Positions 1 through 13,189 are shown, counted from the first letter of the stretch. The stretch is 64,000 bases of DNA from Mesorhabditis belari (GCA_958450365.1 CAUEEP010000923.1:389501-453500); one strand, 5' to 3'. Translations and numbers: made by a program. The notes: generated by a model from the letters alone, not told the origin.

Positions 1-174
1 TTACGTCAGAATAGTGACATGATTGCAGGTGAGTGGAAATGAGGGTATAACGTTAGTGCTTAAACCTTTCGAGTTCTGTTTGTAAAGAATCAGAAAAGGA
101 GTAGCTCTAAAGCATTAGATTACATTTAAAGAGTACTTCTGTAGGAATATTTTATACTTAAATTTCAAATTCAG

Positions 175-1625
175 CACTTGGTATCTTGATTCCCGACCAG
201 ATTCGCGCCATTCTTGACTCGATTCCATGGAGAAGAGTTGAATTGAGAGGTTATGAAGAAGAGACACCACACTCATACACACCACAGGTATCAGATTGTG
301 GCAAAGAAACAATAGACACGGATTTTATCAGTGCTTTCTGGAAAATAGAGCTTGTTTATTTAAAAACTTGAGCCACTGAAGCTTTGGACTCTATGAAAGA
401 ACTCCTGTAATGTACCTCAAGCTGTACAAAATGCTTAAGACTACAGATAAGGTCAATAAAGCTTTTCATTATAACATTAATCTATTAAAATCTTATTTAG
501 GGAATGTCTCCATCACAACGCCTTCCCCTGCAACCGAGCGGACGCTACGTGAAAAATGTTTCGAGTCAATCGAATGTGCCGCGTTTCGTGAAAAGAGTTG
601 AGGGACAAAGAGGGCAACAACGAGGATTTAATGTAGAGTATACAGGCTTTGATAGAAAACGAGTCAGTCCCACGAAAACAAGATCTGTTTGCTGAAACGT
701 GAAACTGACTCGTTTTCTACAAAAGCCTATGTCTAATGTAGAGAAAAGCATTATCAATCAGATTTCAGGAAGAACCAAGAGCTGGTGAAGGACTGATAGC
801 TGCAGAAATCCGTCAAACGAGGGAGAGGGAAGATGAGTTGAAGAGATCGAGAAGTGAATTGGGATTGCCGTCACTTGAGGTAATCAAAAATTTGAATTCT
901 CAACTGACATTAAAAAGATTGAGTTAAAATCGATTGAAAGTTAAAAGTTAAAATCGATTGAAAGTTAAAAGTTAAAATCGATTGAAATCGAGAAAACTCG
1001 AAATCTAATTAAAATTCACGTAGGAGTCGATGGAGTTGTGGCGACTGGGACAACGGGGTGTCGGACAAATCGGTAGCCCCACTCCACCAGTTATTTCATG
1101 GAATGGACAAGCGATGAGAGGCGCAAGGAGTTATGATAAGCTTCATCAAGTGAGTGTGAGATAAGATAACCATATTACCTTGTGTACTTTGTGCTAAAGT
1201 TTAAACACATCCTTCCTAGCGTACGCAATTCTTTCTTATTCTTGTGTTTCTAAAGAGAAAAAAATTAAATTGAGAAAACAAAGAATCCAATGCGCCAGAA
1301 AGGGAGTGTTTATCCATTTTGAGCACAAAGTATGCTTATAGTTAGATGATGAAATTACCATAAGCTTCTGTGAGATATGAACTTATTCTAGATTAGACTA
1401 CTGTAGATTACTGTAGCGATTAGACTAGATTAGGCTACTGTAGATTACTGTAGGCAAAAATTGCTAACTACTGTAGACTTTGAAATTAAAGTTTATTACG
1501 TTTACCATACTTTAAAACAAATTCAGATGCCGGACAATCTCACGAAGACCACATCGGTGGACCATTTGATGAGAGATGACGAGTACGACTACGTTCATCG
1601 GCACACAATGTCTCGACAGGAATAA
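175..1625 (+). CDS. 3' end of an unrecognised gene (partial)
   Basis: Five exons can be chained in phase 0: about 175-287, 501-632, 769-879, 1024-1149 and 1527-1625, with tag/cag acceptors and gt donors at each junction. The start lies upstream of the window. The exon at 769-879 encodes a charged helix containing AAEIRQTREREDELKRSRSE, which resembles the short E/R-rich helix found near the C terminus of some anchoring or palmdelphin-like proteins; that likeness is weak and no function is claimed. The next exon is Pro/Gly-rich (GSPTPPVISWNGQAMRG) and the protein ends DYVHRHTMSRQE then taa. The third donor (632) is the least certain because another gt lies at 588. The last intron carries an inverted-repeat element. 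Confidence 0.6.
1184..1335. mobile_element. MITE, GTACTTTGTGCTC family, copy A
   Basis: The left end reads gtactttgtgct and the right end gagcacaaagtatgc. Just inside, cacatccttcctagcg is mirrored by cgccagaaagggagtgt, so about 45 bases at each end are inverted repeats. It lies within the last intron of the first gene. Further copies occur at 32999-33146, 33187-33330 and 55314-55420. Confidence 0.65.
1385..1475. repeat. CTACTGTAGATTACTGTAG short repeats
   Basis: A run of degenerate units such as gactactgtagattactgtag. The same CTACAGTA/TACTGTAG word forms the large satellite at the right end of the window. Confidence 0.5.
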
Positions 1626-1821
1626 AGATTGCTCATGAAAGTTTTATGGTTTATAGCTTTTAAAGTTTTAAAGTTTGATTGTCTCAGCTCCCCGTGGATT
1701 GCTTTTTTTTGTGTCCCCCCTCAAATCATAAACGATTCGAACTTAAAAAGTCTTTTAAAATGAATAGAACATATCTTTGTATCAACTTTTTTATATCCAT
1801 GACTGAATTTTGGTTTATTCA

Positions 1822-2061
1822 ATATACACTACTGGACAATGAAATATCATATTTGAAAAAAGATCGTCACTTTCGCGCGTCTGTAACTCTCTTGTCTTTA
1901 CCGTATTTCTAAATATTAATATTACCATTGTGTAGCCCTTGAAAAGAGCTTTCAGAAAATGTATAACACTAATAGTTTAAACTCAAAGGCAAGAGAGTTA
2001 CAGACGCGCTAAAGTGACGATCGTTTTTCACATATGATATTTCATTGTCCAGTACTATATT
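1822..2061. mobile_element. Inverted-repeat element (MITE-like), 240 bp
   Basis: Arms of about 75 bases, 1822-1899 and 1981-2061, are reverse complements: the left arm starts atatacactactggacaat and contains cgcgcgtctgtaactctctt, the right arm contains aagagagttacagacgcg and ends attgtccagtactatat. The loop is about 80 bases. No coding capacity. It is intergenic, downstream of the first gene. Confidence 0.75.
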
Positions 2062-2315
2062 CTCATTTGTGTGCAATGAAAGTTATCTGATAAAAATGGA
2101 ATTGTATTCAATTGAACATCTGATTTGACACAAATTGAGTTGAAAAGTGCCAATTCCTCTAAGTCTCGTTTCGCAGTTAAAAGTATTTTAAAGATATATT
2201 ATACTATTTAAGTAGAGCTTGTTTAGAGTTTTTGATTAAGGGTGTCTTGGTGCGCTTTAACAGTTAAAGACCAAAAAAAGTCTCAAAGTAATAAGGGGCA
2301 TAGGATTGGAAGAGG

Positions 2316-2538
2316 TACCGTATTCTCTCTAATAGTAGTGCAGCCGGTCGAGCCGAGTTGATGACTATTTTACGACTTCCAAAGTTTTCACAGAAGCTCA
2401 ACACTCTAATCCCCGACAAGATCTCATCGTCAGCTACATTTTCCGACCCCGTATCGATAGGTTCTGATAAGCGCTTTTCGAGATTTCGAGCAATTTAGGC
2501 AACGCTCAGGGTGCACTGCAATTAGAGAGAATACGGTA
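2316..2538. mobile_element. Inverted-repeat element with ACCGTATTCTCTCTAAT ends
   Basis: An 18-base perfect terminal inverted repeat: taccgtattctctctaat at the left and attagagagaatacggta at the right, with similarity continuing inward around gtgca. Total about 223 bases. The end sequence resembles the ACCGTAAATACTNTAAT ends of the family described elsewhere in this window, so it may be a divergent member. Confidence 0.7.
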
Positions 2539-2964
2539 TATTTTGTTGTTACTGTACTTTCGAGCCATTTCAGCCCGCAACTTGTGATAAAACGCTTCAA
2601 ATCTTTATTATAAGCCTGATTTACTATTGGGTTAAATAAAAGTGAGGCTGAGATGTAAACTATGACGTTTTGCTAGTTAAAGTATTGCTTCAACATGTTC
2701 AGTACTTTTTCGTTTTCCGTAATTCTACATTTTACAGTTTTACAGTAACCAAAGTAGTTGGTCGAAAAGATTACGGCAAATCTGATTAATTTGAGTTACG
2801 GTAGCGGTTAACGGTTTAATGTGAGTAAAATTTTACATTTACGGGCAAATTTGAATTTTAAAAAGTAAAAAAAGGCTGAGACTGGTCTCACAGAAATTAT
2901 ATTAGCGATTTCTTCATTTTTGGTTGGTTTTCTTGATCTTGATTCTTTTGACTGTTTTTTGGTT
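2539..2964. other. Intergenic, no gene seen
   Basis: AT-rich sequence with no convincing exon on either strand. It probably includes the promoter of the small membrane protein gene that starts near 2965. Confidence 0.5.
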
Positions 2965-3880
2965 ATGTTTTTAATTTCTTTATTTCAGTGGAGACTCCTT
3001 TTCTACTCGTCGTTCATCGTTGGCTTATGTGAACGAAAGGTCAATTTGGTGGATGACATCGACATGAGTTTCGTCATGTTGTGCCACCGACAATTCGATC
3101 AAGTAATTCCCTTTATTTTTACTAACTTTCTTGTCTAGTAGCCTCTGCCAACATGCCAGTAATGGCTGTGATGGGTTCTTCAGCAGAAAATGGTTTCTCT
3201 CAAATTTCAAAATTATATTAACGGACAAACGAGTTCTTAGAGACGACAACAAGCATCGATGATACTACTCCGCCTCCGGAAGATGGTTCCTTTTATTAAC
3301 CCATTGGCGGACAACTAATTCTTTAGAAACAAAGCCAACAACGACATCGGACGATACAGCTACAACAGCTACAACGATAACTTCAAAAGCGGGTGAAGTC
3401 TTTAGTGCGCTTTTATATTTAGTTTGGATTTTTAAAATTTTTTTTAGGTGATCAACCAATTTCCAAGTCTGAAGCGCTGAAGTCTGAAAAACGTCCTCCT
3501 TGGCTGTGGATAGGTGCGATTTTCTTTTAGACCTTAAACGACAATGTTTGTAGTAAGAGTTTCGAAGTCTAATTGCTGTTTATGTTTGTTTAGGTCCTCT
3601 CGTGGTATCCATTCTTCTGATTTACTCCAAGGTTCTGATGATCGTGTTGCTGTGTGTGTGGAGATGGTTCGCTATTTTTACTCCGATATGCACTAATTTG
3701 AATTTTAGTCGAAGACGTCGCTCGAGACAATCATCATCTATAACTGTGAAAAGGAGGCCACAGAAGGTCGATCAAGCGGTTTGCGGATCTATTTTTTTGT
3801 TAAAATTTTGGTTTTAGATGAATAGCGAGTCAACTGCAGGAGAAAGTGCTACTGGAAAAGAAGGCGGAGGAGGATTTTAG
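2965..3880 (+). CDS. Small single-pass membrane protein, Thr-rich ectodomain
   Basis: The 3' exons are secure and in phase: 3241-3285, 3327-3392, 3448-3513, 3594-3666, 3709-3778 and 3818-3880 (tag stop). They encode a Thr-rich linker (PTTTSDDTATTATTITSKA), one membrane helix (IGPLVVSILLIYSKVLMIVL), a basic stop-transfer stretch (WRCRRRRSRQ) and a short Gly-rich tail (GKEGGGGF). The 5' part is less sure: an ATG at 2965 would give a hydrophobic signal-like start (MFLISLFQWRLLFYSSFIVG), but I could not join it in frame to 3241 through the small exons around 3142-3192. This is consistent with a type I surface protein. Not recognised as a named family. Confidence 0.55.
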
Positions 3881-4450
3881 GTCAGTGCAAAAATTTAAAT
3901 ACCATATGGTAGGATTTTTGTTTAGACCGCTTGCTCTTATTGCTTCAATGAGAACACAAATGATTCATGCTTTTCTAGTGGATGTTTTTTTGTGTCGAAC
4001 TTCGTTGTGTGATTGCCATAATATAATAAAGCCTAAAACTGGTGCGAGCTATTTATTCTTTTTCGCCTCATTGCCTTTCTCTGTATTTCTCTTTTTCAGC
4101 ATCTCTATTGTAGACATCCCTCGTGGAGTTTGAAGCTTGACCCCTTTTGTTCATTACAACATGAAAATGTGAATTCTTCATACTCTACAAAATTGAAACA
4201 TTTGCATTCAGATTTTCAAGAAAATTTTGAGAGATGAGGCATTCATTGGGTTGCACAAAAAAGGCTACAAATTTTTCCTACTTTCTTGTTTTAAAGGTTT
4301 TTGTCACTATTGGGATTTTGCACTGAGCTCTTTTTCATTGGTATTTTCTTTTTTACATCGAGATGGGTGAATTTGGGTTTCTCATTTTCTCAGTCGAAAA
4401 GCACTGATTCGTTTGAACTTATCCTTTAATTCAGGTCCGTCCCATGTTGA

Positions 4451-7400
4451 ATGGAAGGAATTGCTGCAGCATACGCATTTTTAAAAACGCCACAACCAAA
4501 GAAAGTTTCCGTAAGTTTTCATGAGAATCCATGCTAAGAAATCGCTTATTTTAGAAAGAGGCTCAGCTTTTTGTGGATGATGAACAATTTTCTGCACGGT
4601 TTGAATTGTTGCGCTTTAAAAAGGTGATTGCTTTCAGAATGTATTCGATGGACGTTGTGTTGATCATTCCCAAACCGTCGTATTCAGTGAATCCAAAATC
4701 TCTTCTTCGATGTGTTGCTGATACAATCAAAAAGGTAATAGCATTTTGCTTGCCTTTTGAAAAGTTATCATTCAAATATTCAGTGTCATGCCAAGAATAT
4801 TACTTTCAAAAGAATGGTCCCTATGCCTAAAGCCGAGTATGAAGAGAAAGAATATGAGGTTTTTTATCAAATAAGATTTCAATTAGTGTCTTACATTCAG
4901 ATTTCGTTTTCTTGCGAATTTGCTCTAGCTGGCCATTCAGATTTGGACGATTTAACAAGTAAACTCCTTGCTAAACAAGTAAACTAGTAAACTATTTTTT
5001 TTCGATTCCAGGGTGTCTTGCGACTCTCTACAAGGTGGCTCATGAGTTTTGTCGTGAAACAGCCTACCTGCTTCATGATCAGCCAAAGTTATCGTTGCCA
5101 GCGATTATGGATATCTGCACAGAAGAATAGTAAGATTAATTGCTAGCTAGATATTTATATGGTCCTTTTTAGCATTGTTCATCAAAATATCCCAATGAAA
5201 TCGATTATGGTAAGCATTGCTAAATAAAGTAAAGCTTTCTAACTCTTTAGGTTGGAAGTCTTGTAAATCCGGGACTCTTTTTTGTGCGTGGTGACTACTT
5301 CACCCAGTTCAATTGCCCAAGCAACCCAACGATCCCCTTTCTAAAAGATAGTAGACAAACCTATGTTACTGGTAAGTATAACTTCAAAAATTTATTCGAA
5401 GATCAATATTTAGGCCACCAAGATTACCTCTCCTTTGCCACTTTTGAACATGATCGCCGTGAGTTGAAAATATGCTTTGGAGTGAAGATCAAGCCTCAAG
5501 AGGATGGATTAAATTTTGCTGGATTCATGCTGGTGCATCATTGTATACGTGATTATTTTAAAAGATTTAATTTTAGAAACTCAAATATGGCAACATCGTT
5601 TCGATAAACATTGATTGTACGAGTGATTCGGAGACTTGTGTCTTCTTACAACTAAAACATCCACCACAGGTTTTGCCAGAAGACTCGTTTTGTTGTACCC
5701 TGTTTTAGCTGTATGAAGCAATTCCTCGACAACGATCGAAGAATCGACGATATATGAATTTGGATCAATGTCGAGACTGGGTTCGAGTGTTGTCCTGGCC
5801 TGGCTATGAAAGATCCCTGGGGTGCTCGAAAGAAACTCTTGGAAATAGGTATTCATGGTTTTATTTGAAGTATAATAGTTATTGTTTTTAGTTCACACGT
5901 TGGGTTGACCTTCAGCAACTATGTCTTTGATGCAATGACAGAGAAAATCTACATTTCTGAGCCAGGCACCGACAAACATCCACCCTCAACATGGTTTTGG
6001 ATTGCCGCTCGAATTGCTGCTCGATCCAGAGCGCAGATTTATTTTTCAGCCATCAAGGTTTGGTTCATGTGCTTTTAAAACATTAAATTTTTCTAGCAAA
6101 TGCGCCGCAGCCCTCCTGTTATTCGAAACATACCGGATATTGGGTCATTTCGAGCAAATTATGCATTACACGTAGGTGGTGTGCTTATGATCCCTTTAGT
6201 AAATGTTTTTAAATATTTTAGGCTTTGGTGACGCGAGGAAGTAGAGTCACAGATCAATTGTTTGAATGTCAAGAAACATCAACCGAAGATCTAGCTGAAA
6301 CTCCATTCTTCCTTGCTGTTCGACGAGCCTTTCAGGTTTTTTCAAACTTCTATGACTTTTAAAGCATCTTCTAGGAATGTCCGGAGGCCTGTGAATCGAC
6401 TCTGGAAAACCTACTCTCCGGAATCGACGAACTGCGAGTGATGGACATTATGAGCGCTTTTGATAAGATCTACTGTGCTCGGGTAGGTGGCACATTGCCA
6501 TTCTTTAGAAATTTTACGCTTTCAGTTCTCGGAAGTAAGAAATGCTGTCCTCGAAGCATCGTATCGAAATCTTCATCCAATGGATATTCTTCGCGATTAC
6601 AAAGAGATTCCAAAGAATTGTGTTTTTGTTCGAAAAGTAAATTTTATTAAAGGAACTAAGTATAATCTATGGACCTATTTAATTGTTTCTAGGTTATGGT
6701 TTGCCCCCAACGAACACTATTTATGTCACCAGAGGTTATGCTTACTAATCGAGTTGTTCGATACTTTGGGGAAGAGTACGCAATGAGGTATAACATTTTC
6801 AACGACGAAAATTTTTACCCTTCATATAGATGCGTTTTTCGTGACGATTCTGGATACACTCTGCATACGAACGAGTTCTATATTGGCAATAGTTCGAGCT
6901 GTTAGTTGCTAAATCATGTTTGCATATTTTTTTGAGACTTTAGTCCAAGAGAACCCGGAAATTTTCACTCAAATGATCCGAAACACGATGATGGAGGGAC
7001 TCAGGATTGTCGATCGAGAATATAAGTTTCTCGCTTGGAGTAATTCACAGGTATTTGCCTTTTTTGGGGATATTTCATCAGTTTTAGATGCGTGACTATG
7101 GATGCTACTTGTATGCTTCAAAAATTGATTCTCGTACTGGCAAAAGCTTTTTTACAATTGATTCAATTAGAGCGTAAGTTTCTAATAAAAGCGTACCATA
7201 TTGAATGTCTAGATGGATGGGTGACTTCTCGATGTGCACTAGCGTGCCGAAAATGATGAGCCGTATGGGACAATGTTTCACACAAGCCCAAGTATTTGTC
7301 TTAAAATTATTTCCTTATCATTTCACTCTTTAGCCGACCATAAAGTTGCGACGAGATGAATGGGTTGTTGAGGAAGATATCGAAGGAGGAAGTGGGTGAG

Positions 7401-10400
7401 GAGAGCATCGTTTGTTAATTTTTCACACTCACAACAGATTATATGCACAACATTTTCTCTTTCTTTTGCGTGTTAATAGATGCTTATTGCTTCTTTTTTG
7501 ACGTTTCTGTAGTTTCGATACCTGCTTCTAAGAATAGTCTAAGGCTAGGTGTTTTTCGTTTCTTTAATGATAGGTGAGGGATTGAGTCGATCAGTCGGGT
7601 GATCTCTTCGACAACGAGAACGAGCCGATCGTCCCTCCACGTCACGAATCGAGCACGAGGATAGCGACAATGAGTTCACCGAGATCACGTTTCTTGGACG
7701 ATTTCAACGTCAATTGATTTAGAACGGATACTCGGTGACGCGGTGATTATCAAGTTGGAACAGAAAAACGCGGCTTTAGTCACGAATCGAGCACGGCTCG
7801 AATCGAAGAACTAGAGAAAAGAGATCGAGAAAAGGAAGAGGATCCATATTGGTTACAGCTGAATTGCGAGGAACTCTTCGACATGCACCGATCGACTCAA
7901 GGAACCGCCTATACCTACGCTGTCTACAAGGAACCTATGCCGAAAAACTTTGAATAGGCGATTCCGTTGTACCTTGGCTCGGACACGAAGACACAAAAGA
8001 GAACATCTGACCGGCTGACCAGTTGGTTGTTTTCTCCTTCGATGCATATAACAAGAAATCTTCTACCGACCTTGTCGGTCACGCCGTTGCTAATCTCGCT
8101 ACTGGAGGTCATCTCGGTTTCGTCAAACTGATCGAGAGAAAATCAAATGATACCACCAAGTATATCGAGGGTAGTCTCGTCAAATACTTCAAATCCTTGC
8201 CCAAACTGAAGTTGCGGGATTTCTTTACCCTGTATTCGTTGGGACGCTCCGATGGCCATAGATGCAAGCGTGAGGCTCGAGCTTTTCCCTCACCCGAACT
8301 CAAAGAAAAGTTTCTGGCGCTTATGGCCCTATCGGTTGGTCGTTTCACTCTTGAGGAACTCCGGGTGTTAATCACTGAGAAAGGAATTGTTTTGCGGCGG
8401 AATCCCACTAAAGAACATTGTATCAAGACGATTGTTGATGATCCCGATCTTTTTAAACAGTTATTGTGTTAATTTTGATTTGCTTTGATTGTGATATAGT
8501 TACTGATTGTTGTTGTGCATATAACTCTGTTGTAACGGTTGTTTATTGTTTGTCGCTTACTAGTCAATAAATTTAGGTGGACATCCGGAGACGGGAGAAG
8601 ACTATTGTTTTTCGGATGGAGTAAGTGATGAGAAGTGAATGTCATTACATTACTGATTATTATAGGTTGGTCGAATCGGTATGGAACACGCGGTGATGAT
8701 TGCAATTGCTCTTGAGTTGCCTTATATTCCATCATGCTTTCAAGTAAATTTTGGTGTAAGTGAAATGAAACATTTTATTTACAGGTTCGCTTTAAAGGCT
8801 TCAAGGGTGTTCTGACGATTGATCGAGAACTAGACAAATACGATGGCCCGAAAGTGATCTTCCGGTAAATCCAGTTGTTAATCGTTTAAAACGAATTGAA
8901 CTCTAGAAAAAGTCAAGAAAAGTTTCACGACATACAGGATGGTGACAGCTTGCTGGAGGTGGTGAAATACTCAATGTTCTCTCCTGTCTGCTTGAACCGA
9001 CCACTTATTAATGTCATCGATCAAGTAAGCATTGAGCGAGTGATACTAAAAATTATGTACTCAGGTCGCTCACAAACAAGGATCAGTTGTTCACCAACGA
9101 GTCTCTCGCACAATTCATCAATATCTTGAGAGGGAGCTTTCAACACTTACAAGTTTGATTGGACCGCTTGATTGTCTATACTCGTGTTTTTAAAGAAATG
9201 TTGCTCGATGAACATGAAGCTGCGATTGGGTTGAATGCTCGACTTCCGCTTGCCATTGACTTTGCTCGCATACTACAAGTGAATCATTTTTCTACCGACC
9301 GTTTAGCATCTAAAATTTTAGTGTGGATTCAGTCTCACCGATGAGCCCTTTATTCGGCGACTTCTCCTTTCGGTCTACAAATACAACATCATTCAACACC
9401 TAAGCAAGGTACTACTCCCTTTCAGATAACAACTATTGTAAGTGTTTATTTAGTCAAAGATGAAAATCTTTTTGCCGGTCAATCTTGGCCGAACGATGTA
9501 TGGAGTAGTTGATGACTCGGGACTATTGCAGAATGGACAAGTGAGCTTGCTTATTTGTGTAACTTCTAATTGTCTATGCTCCTTTAGGTGTTCATTCAAT
9601 ACTCAACACATCGCATTCGAGACAAACTTTTGCGCGGCACCAGCTCGATGGCTCAGCTGAAGACAAAAATTCATAAAGGTTTCATTGTTTATCAGTGGAA
9701 ATACTTTTCGATTTAGGGTCTGTATTGGTGTCAAAGAATCCTTGCCGTGTGGGTGGTGATGTGCGCATTTTTGAGGCAGTCTATCAGCCTGCTCTTGCTC
9801 ATCTTGTTGATGTGATTGTTTTTCCGAGGTTTGCCAGCATTACGCGCTTGCATATTCATATAGCACTTTAGATACGGACCTCGACCACATCCAGACGAAA
9901 TGGCCGGTAAAACGTGATCTTTTGGCTTTAGAACCAAACTTTTCAGGATCTGATCTTGATGGCGATGAATATTGTGTGATATTTGATCAAGAATGCTTCT
10001 TTGAGCACAACGAGGAAGCAATGGTGTTTCCGAAAACGAAATCTGCACAAATTAAAGAAATTCCTACGGTAAAATTTGTTGTTTTACACATTAATTCAAA
10101 TTTTTAGACTGAGGCTATGGTTTCATTTTTCGTGCGCTATCTTACCCAGGATTCAATTGGGCGTCTCTCGAATGCTCATTTGACTGCATCCGATTACTAT
10201 GGACTTTTTGCGTACGTTTTATTGCATTTTATACCATTTTCTTTTTATTTTTAGAGATGTTTGTGAATCGATTGCTAGAAAATGCTCAATTGGGGTTGAT
10301 TTCCCCAAGTCTGGAGTGCCAGCAGATAATTTACAGCTCGATGAACTGGTAGCAAGAGGTATTCATACTTAAAAGTTTATTTGAATTAGGTGGATTGCTC

Positions 10401-12725
10401 TCCCGATTACATGGAACACCGAGGAAAGCCTCAATATTTGAGCAAATGGTTGAATGGTCAACTCTATCGGTGTGACTTCTATGCGTCGGCATGATGATCT
10501 CAATTAATTTAAGGAAAGTGAAGAAAATTGCGGACATCATCGAACAAGTTGACTGTTCAAAATCGCCATTTGATGACGACACTGATGACATGCTGATACC
10601 AGAGGTTTGTTAGGAGACGCTTCAGATTCTCGTAGCTCATTCATATTCAGAAATTGGATTGTTTTGCGAATGAACGCAATCATGAGGGGCAAATTAGACA
10701 ACTCAAGAAAGAATATTCAGCACGAATGCAGGTTCGTGCTTGTTTGACTGGTTGGGTTATTCATTCCTAACTTTCAGGCGCTTCTCGATGAATATGGAAT
10801 CGGCGATGAAGCACAGATCGTATCGGGACACATCCTTTCGTTAAAGCGTTTAACACAGATGGTTAAGTGAAAAAAAAATGGTTGTAAAACATTATCGTTT
10901 AGGAACGAGACGACTATTCTTTCTTTCACACCGATAAAATTGTCGAGATGCGATATGCGGCCATCTTTGATCATTTTCGGAAACAATTCTTTAAGGTTTG
11001 AGTAAATTTTGGGAGCCTATCAATGTCTCAATCAATCAGCTTTATTGTGAAACCTTGCCCAACGTTTGCTTTTAGGAGTTTGGTCAAGAAGAAGATTTTA
11101 TTCAAGACAACGGGAAAGGAAAGACGATTGTTCACTGTATGGAAGCAATGGAACGGCGAGCAATTCAATGGTACTTTTTAATTTACACCATTCATCATTG
11201 AGGGTGAGCAGACAATGCTATGCTATGCTAAGTATATGCTCTATTTAGGTATGCCGTGGCGTATGATCGAGAATGTGGCAGATCATTTCTCTCCTTTGGA
11301 TGGATCGTTTGGGATGTTTTGGCAAGCGCAAAAAGGACTCGGGTTTGAGCAAATACTTCTGCCCATTACTACTGTCTTTGCAGGCTTTTAGCGCTTTATC
11401 TGAGCATGCACTCCAGCCGAACACTTTTGAACGATCAAAGGTATTTGAATCAGTAATTGAGTTGAATTCGTTTTAGATATGCGCACTTTTGTCAAAAAAA
11501 GCCCGTGAAATGCGACAAATGGATCCGGATTTTATGCCTGCTATGGAGAAGCACGAGTTGGTCAAACGGTAAGTGGGCATATCATTCATTCTAACTTTCA
11601 AATGAATCCCAGCTATGCAAGTGCTTATGGAGATGGGGTTCTCGACATGTTTTACATATTGCACCGATGGATTGAAAAGGTTCAACTACACATTCACTTA
11701 TAATTTTCACTTATGTATTTACTTTAGAAGTCGATCGAGAAAAATTGCAAGTTGGGTTTCCGTCAATTATCTCGTCTGCTTGTCCAATATTGTCATGGTT
11801 CTTTGCATGGATCAGGTCATGAAACCGATTCGATGCCCTCATTCATTTTCAAGAAAAAGGTGGTTTTTACCATTTCTCTCAAAGAACAGCCCGCTTTATA
11901 GGTGATGTTTGACACGAAATTCGAGAAAACAGATGAGCGTAAAGAATTGGAAATACCTGGCGAAATGTTCATTAATTTCATTCGATATATCGGATCGAGT
12001 GCTTTTGCTAACGTACGTTTATTGGGAGTAGCTTTAATCTTTCCTCCTAGGTGGAATTCATTGATTTGGATCTGGATGATGGATCGCCGGGAACGTTTTT
12101 CATATTTAACCCCGAAGAATGGACCCATTTAAGTCAAGTGAGTGTGCAAATGCCTATTCTTAAAAAGTTGTTCTTTAGATAGCCTATAAAACAATTCATC
12201 ATGTGGCGGTGTCGGGGAGATTCAATTGGCTGGGAATCGGTTCGCAATATGACACGAAGAGATTTGGTGAACAAACGCCAAGAGAAGCACGTGAAGTCGA
12301 ATCGGAGAGAGCAGAAACACAAGAACCAATCATTATTCGACAGGAAGTGCTTAATGTGCGTTCATTTTTCTATTTCCCATCTTACTATCATTTTTAGGGC
12401 ATCTCTAGCGACGGATTTGTGGAAGCAATTCAAGTAAGCAGCTAAATTTTATTTTTTGATACTACTTTTTTATAGAAATGGTCTGGTTGTGATGTAATTC
12501 GAAGTCGCAGTGTGCAGAATCGATTGTTGGTTTCTGCTGTTGGATCGGTGGTTGCAAGGCAAAGACTCGTCCGACTTCTTCTCATGCATCCACAAGATTT
12601 AAGAGAGTACGCTTTTTTACACATTCTTACAATCAGTTATCACTATTCTGGCATCGAAAAATTAATTTAGAGCTATTCGGGAGGGATGCCCACCACGTGA
12701 TGCTCTTGATGGTACATTGGATTGA
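4451..12725 (+). CDS. RNA-dependent RNA polymerase, EGO-1/RRF type
   Basis: A cellular RdRP that copies RNA templates to make secondary siRNAs in nematode silencing. The ATG at 4451 begins [12 protein letters not shown] and about two dozen short introns follow. The catalytic signature DLDGDEY is at 9952-9972, directly preceded by the family block [19 protein letters not shown] and [18 protein letters not shown] (a short intron splits MAG). Upstream is the conserved FSDGVGRIG just after the 1185-base intron (7392-8576), and [20 protein letters not shown] near 9490-9600. Downstream are VDFPKSGVP and a tail ending [15 protein letters not shown], tga at 12723-12725. All three metal-binding aspartates of the signature are present and no stop or frameshift was seen in the core, so it is probably active. 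I cannot say from this sequence alone whether it is the ego-1/rrf-1 or the rrf-3 orthologue. Confidence 0.92.
7690..8472 (+). pseudogene. Broken intronless gene nested in the RdRP intron
   Basis: This lies wholly within the 7392-8576 intron of the RdRP, same strand. An open frame from 7954 reads [18 protein letters not shown], meets a TGA at 8008-8010, then stays open to the taa at 8470-8472 ([16 protein letters not shown] ... [11 protein letters not shown]). Upstream in other frames are coding-like pieces: a coiled coil ([19 protein letters not shown]), then [19 protein letters not shown] and [13 protein letters not shown]. So at least two frameshifts and one stop break one long reading frame. 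No ATG opens the long segment. The C terminus ([20 protein letters not shown]) looks like a small helical SAP/HeH-like fold, which is only a guess. It is less AT-rich than neighbouring introns, has no introns itself and is followed by caataaa at 8565, fitting a retrocopy or mobile-element gene. Family not recognised. Confidence 0.6.
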
Positions 12726-13189
12726 TCGAGAGTGATAAAAAGCTTAAAAAATTTAACCCACATATTTACGCATTATATTTTAGTATTTTATTTTAAGTTA
12801 ACTGCTTTTCAAATACATTAAGGGTTAAGTGTTTATCAACGGGCACGCAAATTCGGGTAGCTATTCTGGTAAAGTAATTATTTCGTTGATCGTGATCTCC
12901 AATTTTGTGCATCTGTATTCTGTGAATAAAGTATGTTATGATTGATAGGGTACGAGAAAAAAAGTATCGCAATTACATTCCAACATTTACCTTTCTGCTT
13001 CAATCTTTTGGTAAACGGAAACTCAAAGTTTGTTTCGTGCCGAATAGATGTGATTGTGTTTGAACAAGTTTTATTACTTAAAAACTGGCAATTGAACATA
13101 ACAAATAATTAAATCTAAAACGAATATAAATAACAATTTCTGAAATTTTGCTTAAAACAAGCGAAACATAATAAAACAGGGAATTCCTT
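12726..13189. other. Convergent 3' ends of two genes
   Basis: Sequence between the stop of the RdRP (+) and the stop of the B-box-like gene (-). It is AT-rich and contains several potential poly(A) signals (for example gaataaagt at 12923). No further gene seen. Confidence 0.5.

Noticed and set aside
8109..8426. 105-codon minus-strand frame in the RdRP intron
   Set aside because: Antisense of the longer + strand frame of the broken nested gene, which has better composition and a following aataaa.
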